DNA of 64,000 nt. Source: Pelomonas aquatica (lineage in GTDB: Bacteria; Pseudomonadota; Gammaproteobacteria; Burkholderiales; Burkholderiaceae_C). The translations under genes and the position numbers were made by a program. Under the pieces are notes generated by a model, which was given only the letters and a program-made list of their open reading frames with translations, was not told where the DNA came from and did not search any database. Where the stretch lies: the NCBI RefSeq assembly GCF_026712205.1, contig NZ_JAPPUW010000004.1, forward strand, positions 209,809 to 273,808, read 5' to 3'. Of this stretch, positions 37,847 to 47,700 are shown in pieces; position 1 is the first letter of the stretch, and each line of letters starts with the position of its first letter.

Positions 37847-39978
37847 CAGAAGCTGCGCCGCCAGCTGACCGTCAGCGTGCGGCCGCGGCCGGCGAACAGA
37901 TCGTCATTGGTGCCGGCCGGGTTGGACTGCGCGTAGTAGCCGATGTACTGGCGGTCGAACAGGTTCTCGACGCCGAGGCCGAATTCGCCCCAGGCCGTGC
38001 CATAGGTGGCGGCCAGGTCGGCCAGCGTGTAGCCCCCGAAGTGCTCCTCCAGCTTGGAGGTGCCGACGACGCGACCGACGTTGATGTCGCGCGAGGCGAG
38101 GCGCGTGGCCTGCAGGCGCACATTGCCCTTGGGCGCGAACTGCCATGCGGCGGCGAGCACGAGCTTGTCCGGCCCCTGCGAGCGCGCGCCGAGCTCGACG
38201 TCCAGCGGCGTGTCGGGCTGGGCGGCCGTCTTGCCGCGGGTGTGGGCATAGCTGGCGCTCAGCGTCCAGTCCGCAAGCGGCCTCGCTTCGCCGCTGAACT
38301 CGAAGCCCTTCACGCGCACCGGCACGCGCAGCACGCTGCCGATGCCGGTCGCTGCGTCGACGCGGATCTGGGAGCCGAGGGCGGAGCGCGAGTCGTAGAC
38401 CGAGGCCGAGAAGCTGCCCTGGCGTCCGCGCCAGGCCAGGCCGAGCTCGCGGTTGTCGGTAACGACGGGCTCGAGCGCGATCAGCTTGTCGACGGACTGG
38501 CCGGCCTTGTTGACCGCGCGCAGCACGAGGCCGACGTCGGGCACGCCGAAGCCCTCGTTGTAGGAGACGAAGGTGGACCAGCCACCGCCCAGGCGCCAGA
38601 CCGCCCCGAGGCTCTTGACCCATTGGCTGAAGCTGCGCTCGCCGCCCTGCACCGCGGTGCTCTTGTAGAAGGCCAGCGTCTGGTAGCCGTCGACCGCGAG
38701 CTTCGCGCTCTCGCGGCGCGCGCCACCGCGCACGGTGAAGGCGCCGACCTCGTACTCGAGCTGGGCGAAGGGCGCCGTGCTCGTGAACTTCAACGGCGGC
38801 ACCCAGGTGCGGCCGGTCAGCGCCAGGCGCTGCTGGGAGGTGTCCTTCAGCCAGTCGAGGCCGGTCGTCAGCTCCAGCCCGTCGACGAAGAGATCCGGCC
38901 GAACCCAGCTCAGCTTGACGCCCGCCTTGTCGGCGACGACTTCGGACTGGTCGAACAGCCGGCCCTGGGGCGCGATGCTCGTGTCCTGGAAGGTCGTCGC
39001 GGCAGTTGCGCCGTACAGGGCGCTGAAGTCCTGCTTGTAGACCTGGGCGTGTGCCTGGCCGCCGGCCAGTTCGCCGTGGCTCCAGTCCAGCGACACGGTG
39101 CGCACATCGTTGCGCGGCGGCCGGCCAGGCGGCGTGCCGGGTGCGGCACTGGTCGGCAGCGCCGTCGCGCGGTTGCCGGCGACGGGCTTCCAGTCGCCTT
39201 CGCCCGCGACGCGGAAGCGGTTGACGGACAGCTGCAGGCGCTGCGGGCCGAAGTCGCGGCCGAGCTTCAAGAAGACGTCTCCGGCGCGCGAGTCCTGGGT
39301 GTCGCCCTGCACGGCCTCCAGCCCCAGGCGCCGGCCATCGCCGTCGACACCGACGCCGCGCAACGTCGCGCCGACGTGCAGCAGTGCGTCGAAGCCGCTC
39401 TTGTGTTCCAGCGTGTAGCCGGCCTTCCACAGGGCGTCGTCGCTGTGCCCCTGGGTGCCGTACTTCAGCTCGACGCGCTGGCGCGTGCCGGCCTCGCGCG
39501 GCGTGCGCGAGATGAAGTTGATGATGCCGCCGGTCGCGCCCAGGCCCTGGGCAGCCGACGCGCCGCTGATGACCTCGATGCGCTCGATCAACGACGGGTC
39601 GGCGAAGTAGCCCTCGCGGGCACCGTTGCGCAGGGGGTTGCTCTGGGGCACGCCGTCGAACAGCAGCAGCGCGGTGCGGCCGCGCATCGACTCCCCGAAG
39701 CTCGTCAGCTTCTGGCGCGACGGCGCATAGGACGGTGCCAGCACGGACAGCACCTGGCTCAGGTCCTCGGCGACCAGGGTCTGGGTTTCGATCTCCTGGG
39801 CCGTGATGACGCTGACGGCGCCCGGGATCTTGTCGATGGCCTTGGTGCCGCGGGTCGCGGTGACGACGACGCGTTCCAGGGCTGGGTCGGCGGCCTGTTG
39901 GGCCAGGGCGGGAAGCGTCGCGGACAGGGCAAGGGCCAGGAGGCTGGGACGCGGGAATCGGGCGGACGAGAAGGGCAT
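37846..39978 (-). CDS. TonB-dependent siderophore receptor
   Basis: A 710-residue outer-membrane beta-barrel receptor. ATG 39978 gives a clean signal peptide (SLLALALSATLPALAQ); a TTG at 40014 is also in frame. The TonB-box region and plug are visible (LERVVVTATRGTKAIDKIPG, then IERIEVISGASAAQGLGATG), and the barrel ends in an aromatic residue (TVSWRRSF), as usual. A Fur-like box lies upstream, so it should be induced by iron limitation. The PepSY gene is coupled downstream. Confidence 0.93.
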   Translation of the reverse strand: MPFSSARFPRPSLLALALSATLPALAQQAADPALERVVVTATRGTKAIDKIPGAVSVITAQEIETQTLVAEDLSQVLSVLAPSYAPSRQKLTSFGESMRGRTALLLFDGVPQSNPLRNGAREGYFADPSLIERIEVISGASAAQGLGATGGIINFISRTPREAGTRQRVELKYGTQGHSDDALWKAGYTLEHKSGFDALLHVGATLRGVGVDGDGRRLGLEAVQGDTQDSRAGDVFLKLGRDFGPQRLQLSVNRFRVAGEGDWKPVAGNRATALPTSAAPGTPPGRPPRNDVRTVSLDWSHGELAGGQAHAQVYKQDFSALYGATAATTFQDTSIAPQGRLFDQSEVVADKAGVKLSWVRPDLFVDGLELTTGLDWLKDTSQQRLALTGRTWVPPLKFTSTAPFAQLEYEVGAFTVRGGARRESAKLAVDGYQTLAFYKSTAVQGGERSFSQWVKSLGAVWRLGGGWSTFVSYNEGFGVPDVGLVLRAVNKAGQSVDKLIALEPVVTDNRELGLAWRGRQGSFSASVYDSRSALGSQIRVDAATGIGSVLRVPVRVKGFEFSGEARPLADWTLSASYAHTRGKTAAQPDTPLDVELGARSQGPDKLVLAAAWQFAPKGNVRLQATRLASRDINVGRVVGTSKLEEHFGGYTLADLAATYGTAWGEFGLGVENLFDRQYIGYYAQSNPAGTNDDLFAGRGRTLTVSWRRSF

Positions 39979-40034
39979 CGGAAGGGGGGCGGCTAGGACG
40001 AGGGAAGCGTTCAACGCAAAGAACTGTTAAATCA

Positions 40035-40061
40035 TAATGCGAATCGAACTCATTCTCATTA
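40035..40061 (-). promoter_or_regulatory. Fur box upstream of the TonB receptor
   Basis: A 27-base imperfect palindrome (arms TAATGCGAATCGA and CTCATTCTCATTA, 9 of 13 positions symmetric) made of the NATTC/GAATN units typical of Fur sites. A -10-like TATGAT on the minus strand partly overlaps it. It is an AT-rich island in a GC-rich genome. Confidence 0.75.
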
Positions 40062-40374
40062 CATAAATAACATCCGGGTTGCGGAAGCCTTGGTCCGCGA
40101 GTCGGGGCCATTCGGGAAGCAGTTCGCCATCGCCCCCGACGGAACGACGGGGCGTGCCGCAACGGCATCGCGTCGCCCGCGATGCCTGGACCGAGCCGGG
40201 CCTGCGGCGAGACGGCCCGACTCCCGCCTGCAACTTGATTCTCGGGATGGACAGCGGCGCAAGGAAGGGCGGCAATCGCGCGCCATGGGTGAAGCCACGC
40301 CGTGGGTGCGCCCTGTCAAGCCGCCACGGGCAGCCCGTGCGCGTCAACCTCGCAGCGACGCAGGGAGGCCAGAT
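40062..40374. other. 313-base leader region before the giant gene pair
   Basis: No gene is supported here. The plus frame of the giant gene stays open back to 40090 but the composition is not clearly coding. No convincing sigma-70 promoter or terminator was identified. The ribosome site GGGAGG precedes the ATG at 40375. Confidence 0.4.
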
Positions 40375-43300
40375 ATGCCGGTCAACAGCAAGGTCCAGAA
40401 GAACGGCGCCCGCGATGCCGAGGCCAGCCCAACCCCGAGACGCGGCGAACTGCGGCCGGCGCGCCACCGCCAGCTGGCGGCCAGCCAGTTCCTCCAGGAA
40501 CTGATCGCCAGGCCCGATCTGATCGCCGCGGTGCGGCTCGGCGGGCCGATCACGCCGGAGGCCCTGCGCCACCCCGGCCAATGGGTGCTGCGCTCGCAGG
40601 ATCTGCTCTCCTTCCACCTCGAACTCAGCGGCCTGCAGGCCTGGCCCGACCCGGCGGGCGGCCCGCCGGTGCTGGCCCTGGCGGGCCGCGGCCCGGCCCT
40701 GATCGGGCTGCACTTCGCGCCCCAGGCGATTGCCGAGCGGGTCTTCTTCGCGGCCTCGCCCGCGCTGAAGTACCAGGATGGACATGTCGACAGCAACACC
40801 GACCAGCCGCCGCCCTCGCCGGCTCCGCCGCCGCTGGAACCCCTGGCGCCGCCGCCGATCGGCAGCCGCATCGCCTACCCCAGCCGCCTGGTGTTCATCT
40901 TCGACGAGTCCAAGCTGCGCAAGGCCGGCATCTGGCCCGTGCCCTACACGCAGGCCGGCATCCTGCAGGCCTGCCGCGTGTTGACCCTGAACGTGGCGGC
41001 CAACGCCCGCTATCAACCGCCGCGCCGCCCCCGCAAGTGGCCGATCTACCGGCGCACGCTCAAGGGCGACGTGGCGGCCGCCCATGCCGCCCTGAGCATG
41101 GCCCAGCGCGGCGCCCTGCTGGCCAGCGCCCAACGCAATCAGCAGCTCGCACGGCAGCTCGGCACCGCCGCCGGCACCGTGCTGCTCAGGCGGGCCGACA
41201 TCCCCTTCCACGATCCCGCCGGCGCTGCCGAGGCGGCTTCGCAGACCGACAAGTCCGCGGCCGGCGCGCAGGCGCCCCGGCTGCCCAGCACCTTCGGCGC
41301 GATGGCGCTGGGCAGCGCCGCCGAGGCGATCAGCGTCTTCCACCCGCCGGCCACCAAGTACCTGACCGTGCCAAGGCCGCGCAAGCCGAATGCGGACGAG
41401 ACCGCGCTCGAACTGCCCTTCCGGCTGCTGATCTCGCCCAATGGGGTGGCCCGCTTCACCCACGACACCCGGCCCGCCGCCTTTGCGCCCACCGGCCACA
41501 CCGCGCTCTGGCACACGCGCCTGGCGGAATCCGGCGAGGCCGACACCGGCATCCACCAGCCGCTGGACGAGCCCATCCGTGCGATCTGGGCGCGCGGCGG
41601 CCCCGAGTCGAACCACAGCGTCTTCACCGACCACTGGCCTGCCGTGCCCGTCGTGCCCGCGCACGATCCCACGCCCGCGCCGCTGTTCCGGCAGACCATG
41701 GACGATGCCGACCGCTGCAACATCGCCCACCTGAGCGGCAACTTCGCGCTGCCGGGCGGCCACCACGAAGCGGTCGACTGCCAGCGCCTGATGCTCTCCT
41801 CCCTGGGCGGCTGGCTCGACGCGCGCGGCAACTGGGCGGTGCCGAACGGCCTGTCGGTCGAGCAATGGGTGCACCACGCGGCCCAGGCGCGCGATCACTA
41901 CGTGCGCATCATCTACAAGGGCTATCTGCTGCCCTTCGGCCACCGGGTCTCGCTGGTCAAGGTCAGCGAGCGCTTCTTCATGAACCAGCAGCCGGGCAAC
42001 GCCGCCTATGTGCTGCAGCGCATGTACTTCATCGTGCGCGAACCGCTGCGCGAGTTTCCCGAAACGAATCTGTTCAAGATGGTCAGCGGCCAGCCGCACT
42101 ACTTCCACCGGGCCATGCCCTTCCCCGTGGTGCGCCTGCTCACCGAGGTCACGCCCGACATCGCCGACCCCAACCTCACCCAGATCGATTCCAACGGCCA
42201 AAGCCTGTTCTGGCCCACCTTGCCGGGCCAGGGCGAGCCGTTCCAGTTCCAGTACGAGGCGACCGACCTGGACGGCAAGAAGATCCGCTTCGGGCTGGGC
42301 GGCATCTTCATCGACAACACGCTGGCCAATCCGGCGGGCCATGGCGACCCCATGCCCCATTTCGTCGCCGCCCGCGACGACTGGCTGAGGGCCGACAAAC
42401 CCGCCCGGCGCACGGCTCTGCTCAACCGCCAGAAGGTGGCGTTGGCCCCGTCGACCAAGCCCGGCGACACCGCCAGCGAGATCGACTCCCTGGAGTTCGG
42501 TGCCGAGACCGAGGGCCTGCAGGGCAGGATCAGCAGCCCCTTCATGCGCGCCAGCCTGCTCCAGGCGAACGTGCGGCTGCCCGCGGTGGGCGCGCTCACC
42601 GGCGGCGCGGGCAGCAACGCGCTGGCCTACGAGAGCGGCTACCTGGCCCGGCAAAGCGGCTTCGGCCCCGGCGAGGTCTACGCCCGGATCATGGGCGGCC
42701 AGGGGCTGGACTTCACCAGCTGCGGCCATCGCTCGGGCGGCTTCGTGCAGCCCAATCTCGCGCCCAGCGGGCTGTCTCGCCTGAAGGGGCCGGTCTCGGG
42801 CGACCTGGGCCAGGTCGCGGCGGGGCAGTTCAAGCCCACGGACTTCTTCAGCAGCCTCGCGCCCCTGCTGTTCGGCTGCATCCCGCTGGGCGGCCTGATC
42901 CAGGAGATCGCCGGCGATCTGGGCTTCAAGGAGATGCCCAATTTCGTCACCGAGGCCCTGCAGGAGGGCGAGGCGCTCTTCAGCCGGCTGGGCCAGCTCG
43001 ACAAGCTCGACGACGTGATCGTCGAGCTGGTGCAGAAGGCCGCCCAGGCCGTCATCACGCAGGCGATGCAGCTCGCCTTCGACACCGCAGCCAGGCAGCT
43101 CGCGGTGCTGGACAGCACCACCGCGGCACTCCAGGCGCAGGCCCAGGCGGTGGCGAGCGCGGCCGGCAGCGTGGCGGCGTCACTGGGCAGCGCGGGCACC
43201 AGCCTGCTGTCCAACCCGGCGGCGCTGCAGACTGCGCTCGATCCGCTGCTGAACGCCCTGCAGACCCTCGCCGGCGCGCTCGCCGCGCGCGACACCGCCC

Positions 43301-44727
43301 TCGCGATCCCGGGTGCCGACGGCCTCTCGGGCGCCACCATCCAGGTGGTGCGCCAGCAGATCGCCCTGGTGCAGCAGCGGCTGCAGCAGGCGCAGGGCAC
43401 CTTGGCCGATTTCACGCGAATCCCCGCCGTCGTCACCCAGGCCAGGGCGGCCTTCACCGCGCTGACCCAGGTCCTGGTCACCCCCGATCAGCTGCTGGCC
43501 CTGATCAAGGCCGGCACCCTCGGCCCCCTGCTCACCGCGCTGAACACCGCCCTGGGAAGCTTTGCCGGCGCGCTCAAGCCGCTGCAGCTCATCGAGGGGG
43601 CGGTCAAGAGCACCCTGCTCGGCCTGATCGCCGACCTCGACACCGTGCTGAGCGCGGTGGACAAGCTGCTGCCCATCCTCGAATCGCTGGTGGGCGAAGA
43701 GATCGTCGTGCGTTTCGCCTTCAACCCCACGCTCAAGCCCTTCTCGCTCGGCGGCATCCCGAACCTGTTCTTCCCGCACGATCCCAAGGGCTTCGTGGTG
43801 GCGGTCGAAGCCCGCGTGAAGAAAAGCGGCGGCACGCCGGTCGCCAAGGTGCGCTGCGCCCTCACCCACTTCGACCTCAACCTGCTGGGCGACAAGGACT
43901 CGGGCTTCATCAAGCTCGAGTTCGAGAAGATCGAGTTCAGCGCCGACTCCTCGCTCAAGACCAATGTCGACGTCGGCTTCTCCGGCATCCACTTCATCGG
44001 CGTGCTGTCCTTCGTCGAATCGCTGCGCTCGCTGATCCCGCTCGACGGCTTCTCCGATCCGCCCAGCCTCACGGTCGACGAGCACGGCATCGACGCCCAG
44101 TTCTCGATGGCCCTGCCCAATCTCGCCGTCGGAGTGATGAGCCTGACGAACCTGTCGCTCGGCGCCGGCTTCAGCGTGCCCTTCATCGGCCAGCCGCTGT
44201 CGGTGCGCTTCTTCTTCTGCACCCGCGAACAGCCCTTCAACCTGACGGTCTCCCTGTTCGGCGGCGGCGGCTTCTTCGGCATCTGCATCGACCCGCACGG
44301 GGTGCAGAAGCTCGAGGCCAGCTTCGAGTTCGGCGCGGCCATCGCCATCGACTTCGGCGTGGCCAGCGGCGGCGTGCATGTGATGGCCGGCATCTATTTC
44401 AAGATGGAGCCCGACAAGGCCTCGCTGACCGGCTACTTCCGGCTCGGCGGCTTCGTGGACGTGCTGGGCCTGATCTCGGCGTCCATCGAGCTCTACATGG
44501 ACCTCGTCTACATCTTCGAGGAGGGCAAGTGCATCGGCCACGCCACCCTCACCATCGAAGTGCATGTGCTGTTCTTCTCGGCCAGCGTCCAGATCTCCGC
44601 CGAGCGCAAGTTCGCGGGGTCCAGCGGCGACCCCTCCTTCGCGGCCCTGATGGGCCCCGACGACGGCGGCGTCATCACGCCCGCCACGCAATACGCCTGG
44701 CGCGACTACTGCGAAGCCTTCGCCTGA
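40375..44727 (+). CDS. Giant protein A, 1450 residues, function unknown
   Basis: I do not recognise this protein. Start ATG 40375 follows GGGAGG at good distance; no signal peptide or lipobox is present. Residues 1-830 are mixed alpha/beta with many aromatic and His residues. Residues about 860-1100 are Ala/Gln/Leu-rich and probably long helices (coiled-coil-like). Residues about 1105-1410 are a run of alternating hydrophobic beta strands with Gly/Phe-rich turns (VSLFGGGGFFGICI; GGVHVMAGIYFKMEPDKA; LHISASIELYM-like stretches), suggesting an extended beta-sheet or solenoid. The next giant gene starts 10 bases downstream behind GAGGAG, so the two form an operon and likely a complex. Composition matches the host. 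Confidence 0.88.
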   Translation: MPVNSKVQKNGARDAEASPTPRRGELRPARHRQLAASQFLQELIARPDLIAAVRLGGPITPEALRHPGQWVLRSQDLLSFHLELSGLQAWPDPAGGPPVLALAGRGPALIGLHFAPQAIAERVFFAASPALKYQDGHVDSNTDQPPPSPAPPPLEPLAPPPIGSRIAYPSRLVFIFDESKLRKAGIWPVPYTQAGILQACRVLTLNVAANARYQPPRRPRKWPIYRRTLKGDVAAAHAALSMAQRGALLASAQRNQQLARQLGTAAGTVLLRRADIPFHDPAGAAEAASQTDKSAAGAQAPRLPSTFGAMALGSAAEAISVFHPPATKYLTVPRPRKPNADETALELPFRLLISPNGVARFTHDTRPAAFAPTGHTALWHTRLAESGEADTGIHQPLDEPIRAIWARGGPESNHSVFTDHWPAVPVVPAHDPTPAPLFRQTMDDADRCNIAHLSGNFALPGGHHEAVDCQRLMLSSLGGWLDARGNWAVPNGLSVEQWVHHAAQARDHYVRIIYKGYLLPFGHRVSLVKVSERFFMNQQPGNAAYVLQRMYFIVREPLREFPETNLFKMVSGQPHYFHRAMPFPVVRLLTEVTPDIADPNLTQIDSNGQSLFWPTLPGQGEPFQFQYEATDLDGKKIRFGLGGIFIDNTLANPAGHGDPMPHFVAARDDWLRADKPARRTALLNRQKVALAPSTKPGDTASEIDSLEFGAETEGLQGRISSPFMRASLLQANVRLPAVGALTGGAGSNALAYESGYLARQSGFGPGEVYARIMGGQGLDFTSCGHRSGGFVQPNLAPSGLSRLKGPVSGDLGQVAAGQFKPTDFFSSLAPLLFGCIPLGGLIQEIAGDLGFKEMPNFVTEALQEGEALFSRLGQLDKLDDVIVELVQKAAQAVITQAMQLAFDTAARQLAVLDSTTAALQAQAQAVASAAGSVAASLGSAGTSLLSNPAALQTALDPLLNALQTLAGALAARDTALAIPGADGLSGATIQVVRQQIALVQQRLQQAQGTLADFTRIPAVVTQARAAFTALTQVLVTPDQLLALIKAGTLGPLLTALNTALGSFAGALKPLQLIEGAVKSTLLGLIADLDTVLSAVDKLLPILESLVGEEIVVRFAFNPTLKPFSLGGIPNLFFPHDPKGFVVAVEARVKKSGGTPVAKVRCALTHFDLNLLGDKDSGFIKLEFEKIEFSADSSLKTNVDVGFSGIHFIGVLSFVESLRSLIPLDGFSDPPSLTVDEHGIDAQFSMALPNLAVGVMSLTNLSLGAGFSVPFIGQPLSVRFFFCTREQPFNLTVSLFGGGGFFGICIDPHGVQKLEASFEFGAAIAIDFGVASGGVHVMAGIYFKMEPDKASLTGYFRLGGFVDVLGLISASIELYMDLVYIFEEGKCIGHATLTIEVHVLFFSASVQISAERKFAGSSGDPSFAALMGPDDGGVITPATQYAWRDYCEAFA

Positions 44728-44737
44728 GGAGCCCGAG

Positions 44738-47700
44738 ATGGCCAAGCAAAGCATCATCTGGACCGTCCTGCCCAAGGGCCTCGACACGCGTGGCGAGCTG
44801 ATCGTCTCGCTGGTTCCCTCGTTCCGGCTCACGCCGCAGGCGCCCGACGAGCAGGTCCTCGCGGCCTTCCCCGATCTGCTCGACTGGCCGGGCCGCCTGG
44901 CCCGGAGCCGCTTCGCGCTGCGCGTGGGCGCGAGGGCGTTCGAGCTCAAGCCGGTCAGCACCCCGGGCACCGACGTGTGGCAGGAGGTGTTTCCGGCCCG
45001 CCTGCCCGTTGCCGGCTACGCCTACAACGACTTCTCGCGGCAGAACCTGCGTTCCTTCCCGGTGCGCACCGTGGTGAGCTATCTGCACACCCACTACGGC
45101 GAACTGGCCGAGGCGGACGGGCTGGATCGGCCCAGCCTCTTCGGCCCCGGCAGCCGCCTGCAGGGCATGCTGGCCGAGATCGGCATCGGCCGCCTCGGGC
45201 GGCAGCGGGGCGGCATCGGCCGCTGGTTCAGCGACGGCCGCAGCAAGGAGACCGGCGTCACCGAACTCGAAGCCAGGCTCGACGAGCTCTACTTCAGCGA
45301 CCAGGGCGTGGCCCCGCCCACGGTGGTGGGCATCGACGGCAGGCCGCGCGACAACGGCAGCAGCTACGTCAGCGCGCGCAAGCTGCGCCGCGCCCTGCCC
45401 GCCAATCTGAGCGGCGCGGCGGCCGGCCAGTTCCACAGCGACAGCGAGTACGCCCTCTACCAGGCCAACCGCTTCTATCAACGCCCCGAGAACGCCCGTC
45501 CCTACAGCGCCCTGCCCGTCGCCGGCTCGGCCAGCGCCCCGGTCAAGGCGCCCGAGTTCGACTTCCACCGCATGGCTGCGAGCTTTGCCGACGCGCCTTC
45601 GGTGATGCGCCGGCTCGGGCTGGTGCTCGATGCCGTCGTGGTCGGCAGCCGCGAGCTCGTCGACCAGGCGGCCGGCCTGCCCGGCCATCTGCTGCGCGCC
45701 ACGATGACGCTGGAAGTGGCCCACCCGGCCTACAGCGTCGGCACCGAGGAGAGCCTGCCTTCGACGGCCTTCTGGCTGACGCCGCGCCGCTTTGCCTGCG
45801 ACACCCGCACCGATCGCCATCGCGCCGGTCTGCTGCGCCTGGGCGGCGCCCGGCCCATCGGCACCCAGGCCCAGGAGCTGCAAGGCAAGGACCGCGGCTT
45901 CGCCCTCACCGCCGTCGACCCCGACGGCGCCGCGCTCAAGACCGTCGGCTTTGCGCTCAGCCTGCAGGACCATCTCGCCAAGGTCGCCGATGCCGGCGAC
46001 CCCGGCACCCTGAGCCGGCCCGGCGAGCTCAGCTACACCACCAGCCAGGGCGAGAGCCTGGCCGCGCTGCGCAGCCAGGGCATCACGCTGGTCGAGCACG
46101 GGCGCGCCGGCCACGTCGCCGACGACGCCATCGCCTCCAGCCTGAAGAACGACGCGGTCGACGCCCATCAGGGCCACAAGATCGTCTGGTTTGCCGAAGA
46201 CGTGCTGCGCGGCTACCGGGTCGACATCTTCAGCGAAGCCGGCGGCGAGTGGCGCTCGCTGTGCCAGCGCCTGGCGCGTTACGGCTGGACCGCCGGCCAC
46301 GCCGCCGCGCCCGCCCTCGACGAAGCCAGGGACGAGGGCTACGTGAGCGGCGCATCGACCACCAGCAAACCGGCTGCCGAGCTGCCCCCCGGCGCCACGC
46401 AGGACCACTATCTGCACGAGGCCCTCGTGAAATGGGCCGGCTGGAGCCTGGTCGCCCCGCGGCCGGGCCGGCGCATCCGCCCCTTTCCGGACAGCAGCAC
46501 GCCGCCCGCCGCTCGCGCCAAGCTGGGCCTGATCCAGGAGGAAAGGGTCGACGAGCAGACCGCGGCCGACACCCACCCTGACGGCTCGCCGGTCACCCGC
46601 GACGTCAAGGCCGCCCCGGGCAGCCTGCCGCGCCTGCGTTTCGGCCAGGCCTACCGGATGCGCATGCGCCTGGTCGACCTGGCAGGCAACAGTCTGGCTT
46701 TCGACGACGGCTCGCTGGACAAGCTCGAGGAGGCCAGCGAACCCATCGCCTATCTGCGCTACGAACCGCTGGACCCGCCGGTCCTGTCCCTGCGCGGTCG
46801 CGTCAGCGAGGGCGAGTCCCTCGAGCGCATGGTCATCCGCAGCAACTTCGGCCAGAGCTGTGCGAGCTATCTCGCGGGCGCCCCCTATGCCGGCAACCTG
46901 CCCACCGACAGCGGCTTCGCCTATGCCGCGGTCAACGAGCGGCATATGGTGCCGCCCAAGACCAGCCAGTCCATGGCCGAGCAGCATGGCGCCTTCGAGA
47001 CCGCCATCGGAGCGGCAGCCACGCCCGCCCAGATCGCCGACGCCTACGAGCTCATCGCCGCGCTGGAGGCCGGCACCCTCTACGACGGCGGCGCCGCGGT
47101 GCAGATCGTCACCCCGCCCAAGGACGGCGCGGTACCGCGCTCGCCGGCACGCGACCTGGCCGTGGCGCCGCCCGAGGGCTTCCGCCTCGCACCGGGGGAG
47201 TACCTGATCCACACCGAGGCGGCGCTGGCCACGCCCTATCTGCCCGACCCCATCGCCGCGGCCGTGGCGCTGCGCGGCCTGCCCGGCGTCTTCGCCGAGG
47301 CCGTGATCGATGCCGCCGACGAGGTGCGTGCGGTGCGCATCCCGGGCAGCGAGGAGTGCGTCGTCATCGTGCCGCTGTCCGGCGCCTGGCCCGGGCGGCG
47401 GGGCCTGCGCCTGGCGGTGGCCGAGCATCCCGATGAGCTGTCGGGCTTCGACGGCTGCGCGGTGGGCGCCCAGTTGCCCGACCGGCTGCCGACCTGGGAC
47501 TCCGCGGCGCGTGTGCTGACCGTCTACCTGCGCAAGGGCGAAGTGGCCCATGTGCGCTACGCCAGTGCGATCGCTCCGGAGGCGGTCAACCAGCTCGCGA
47601 TACCGCGCCTGGCGGCCACCCCCGCCAAGGTGGCGATCCAGAGCGTGCTGGGCGCGCACTGGATGATCACGCCCGACCGGCCCCTGACCCTGGTGCATGC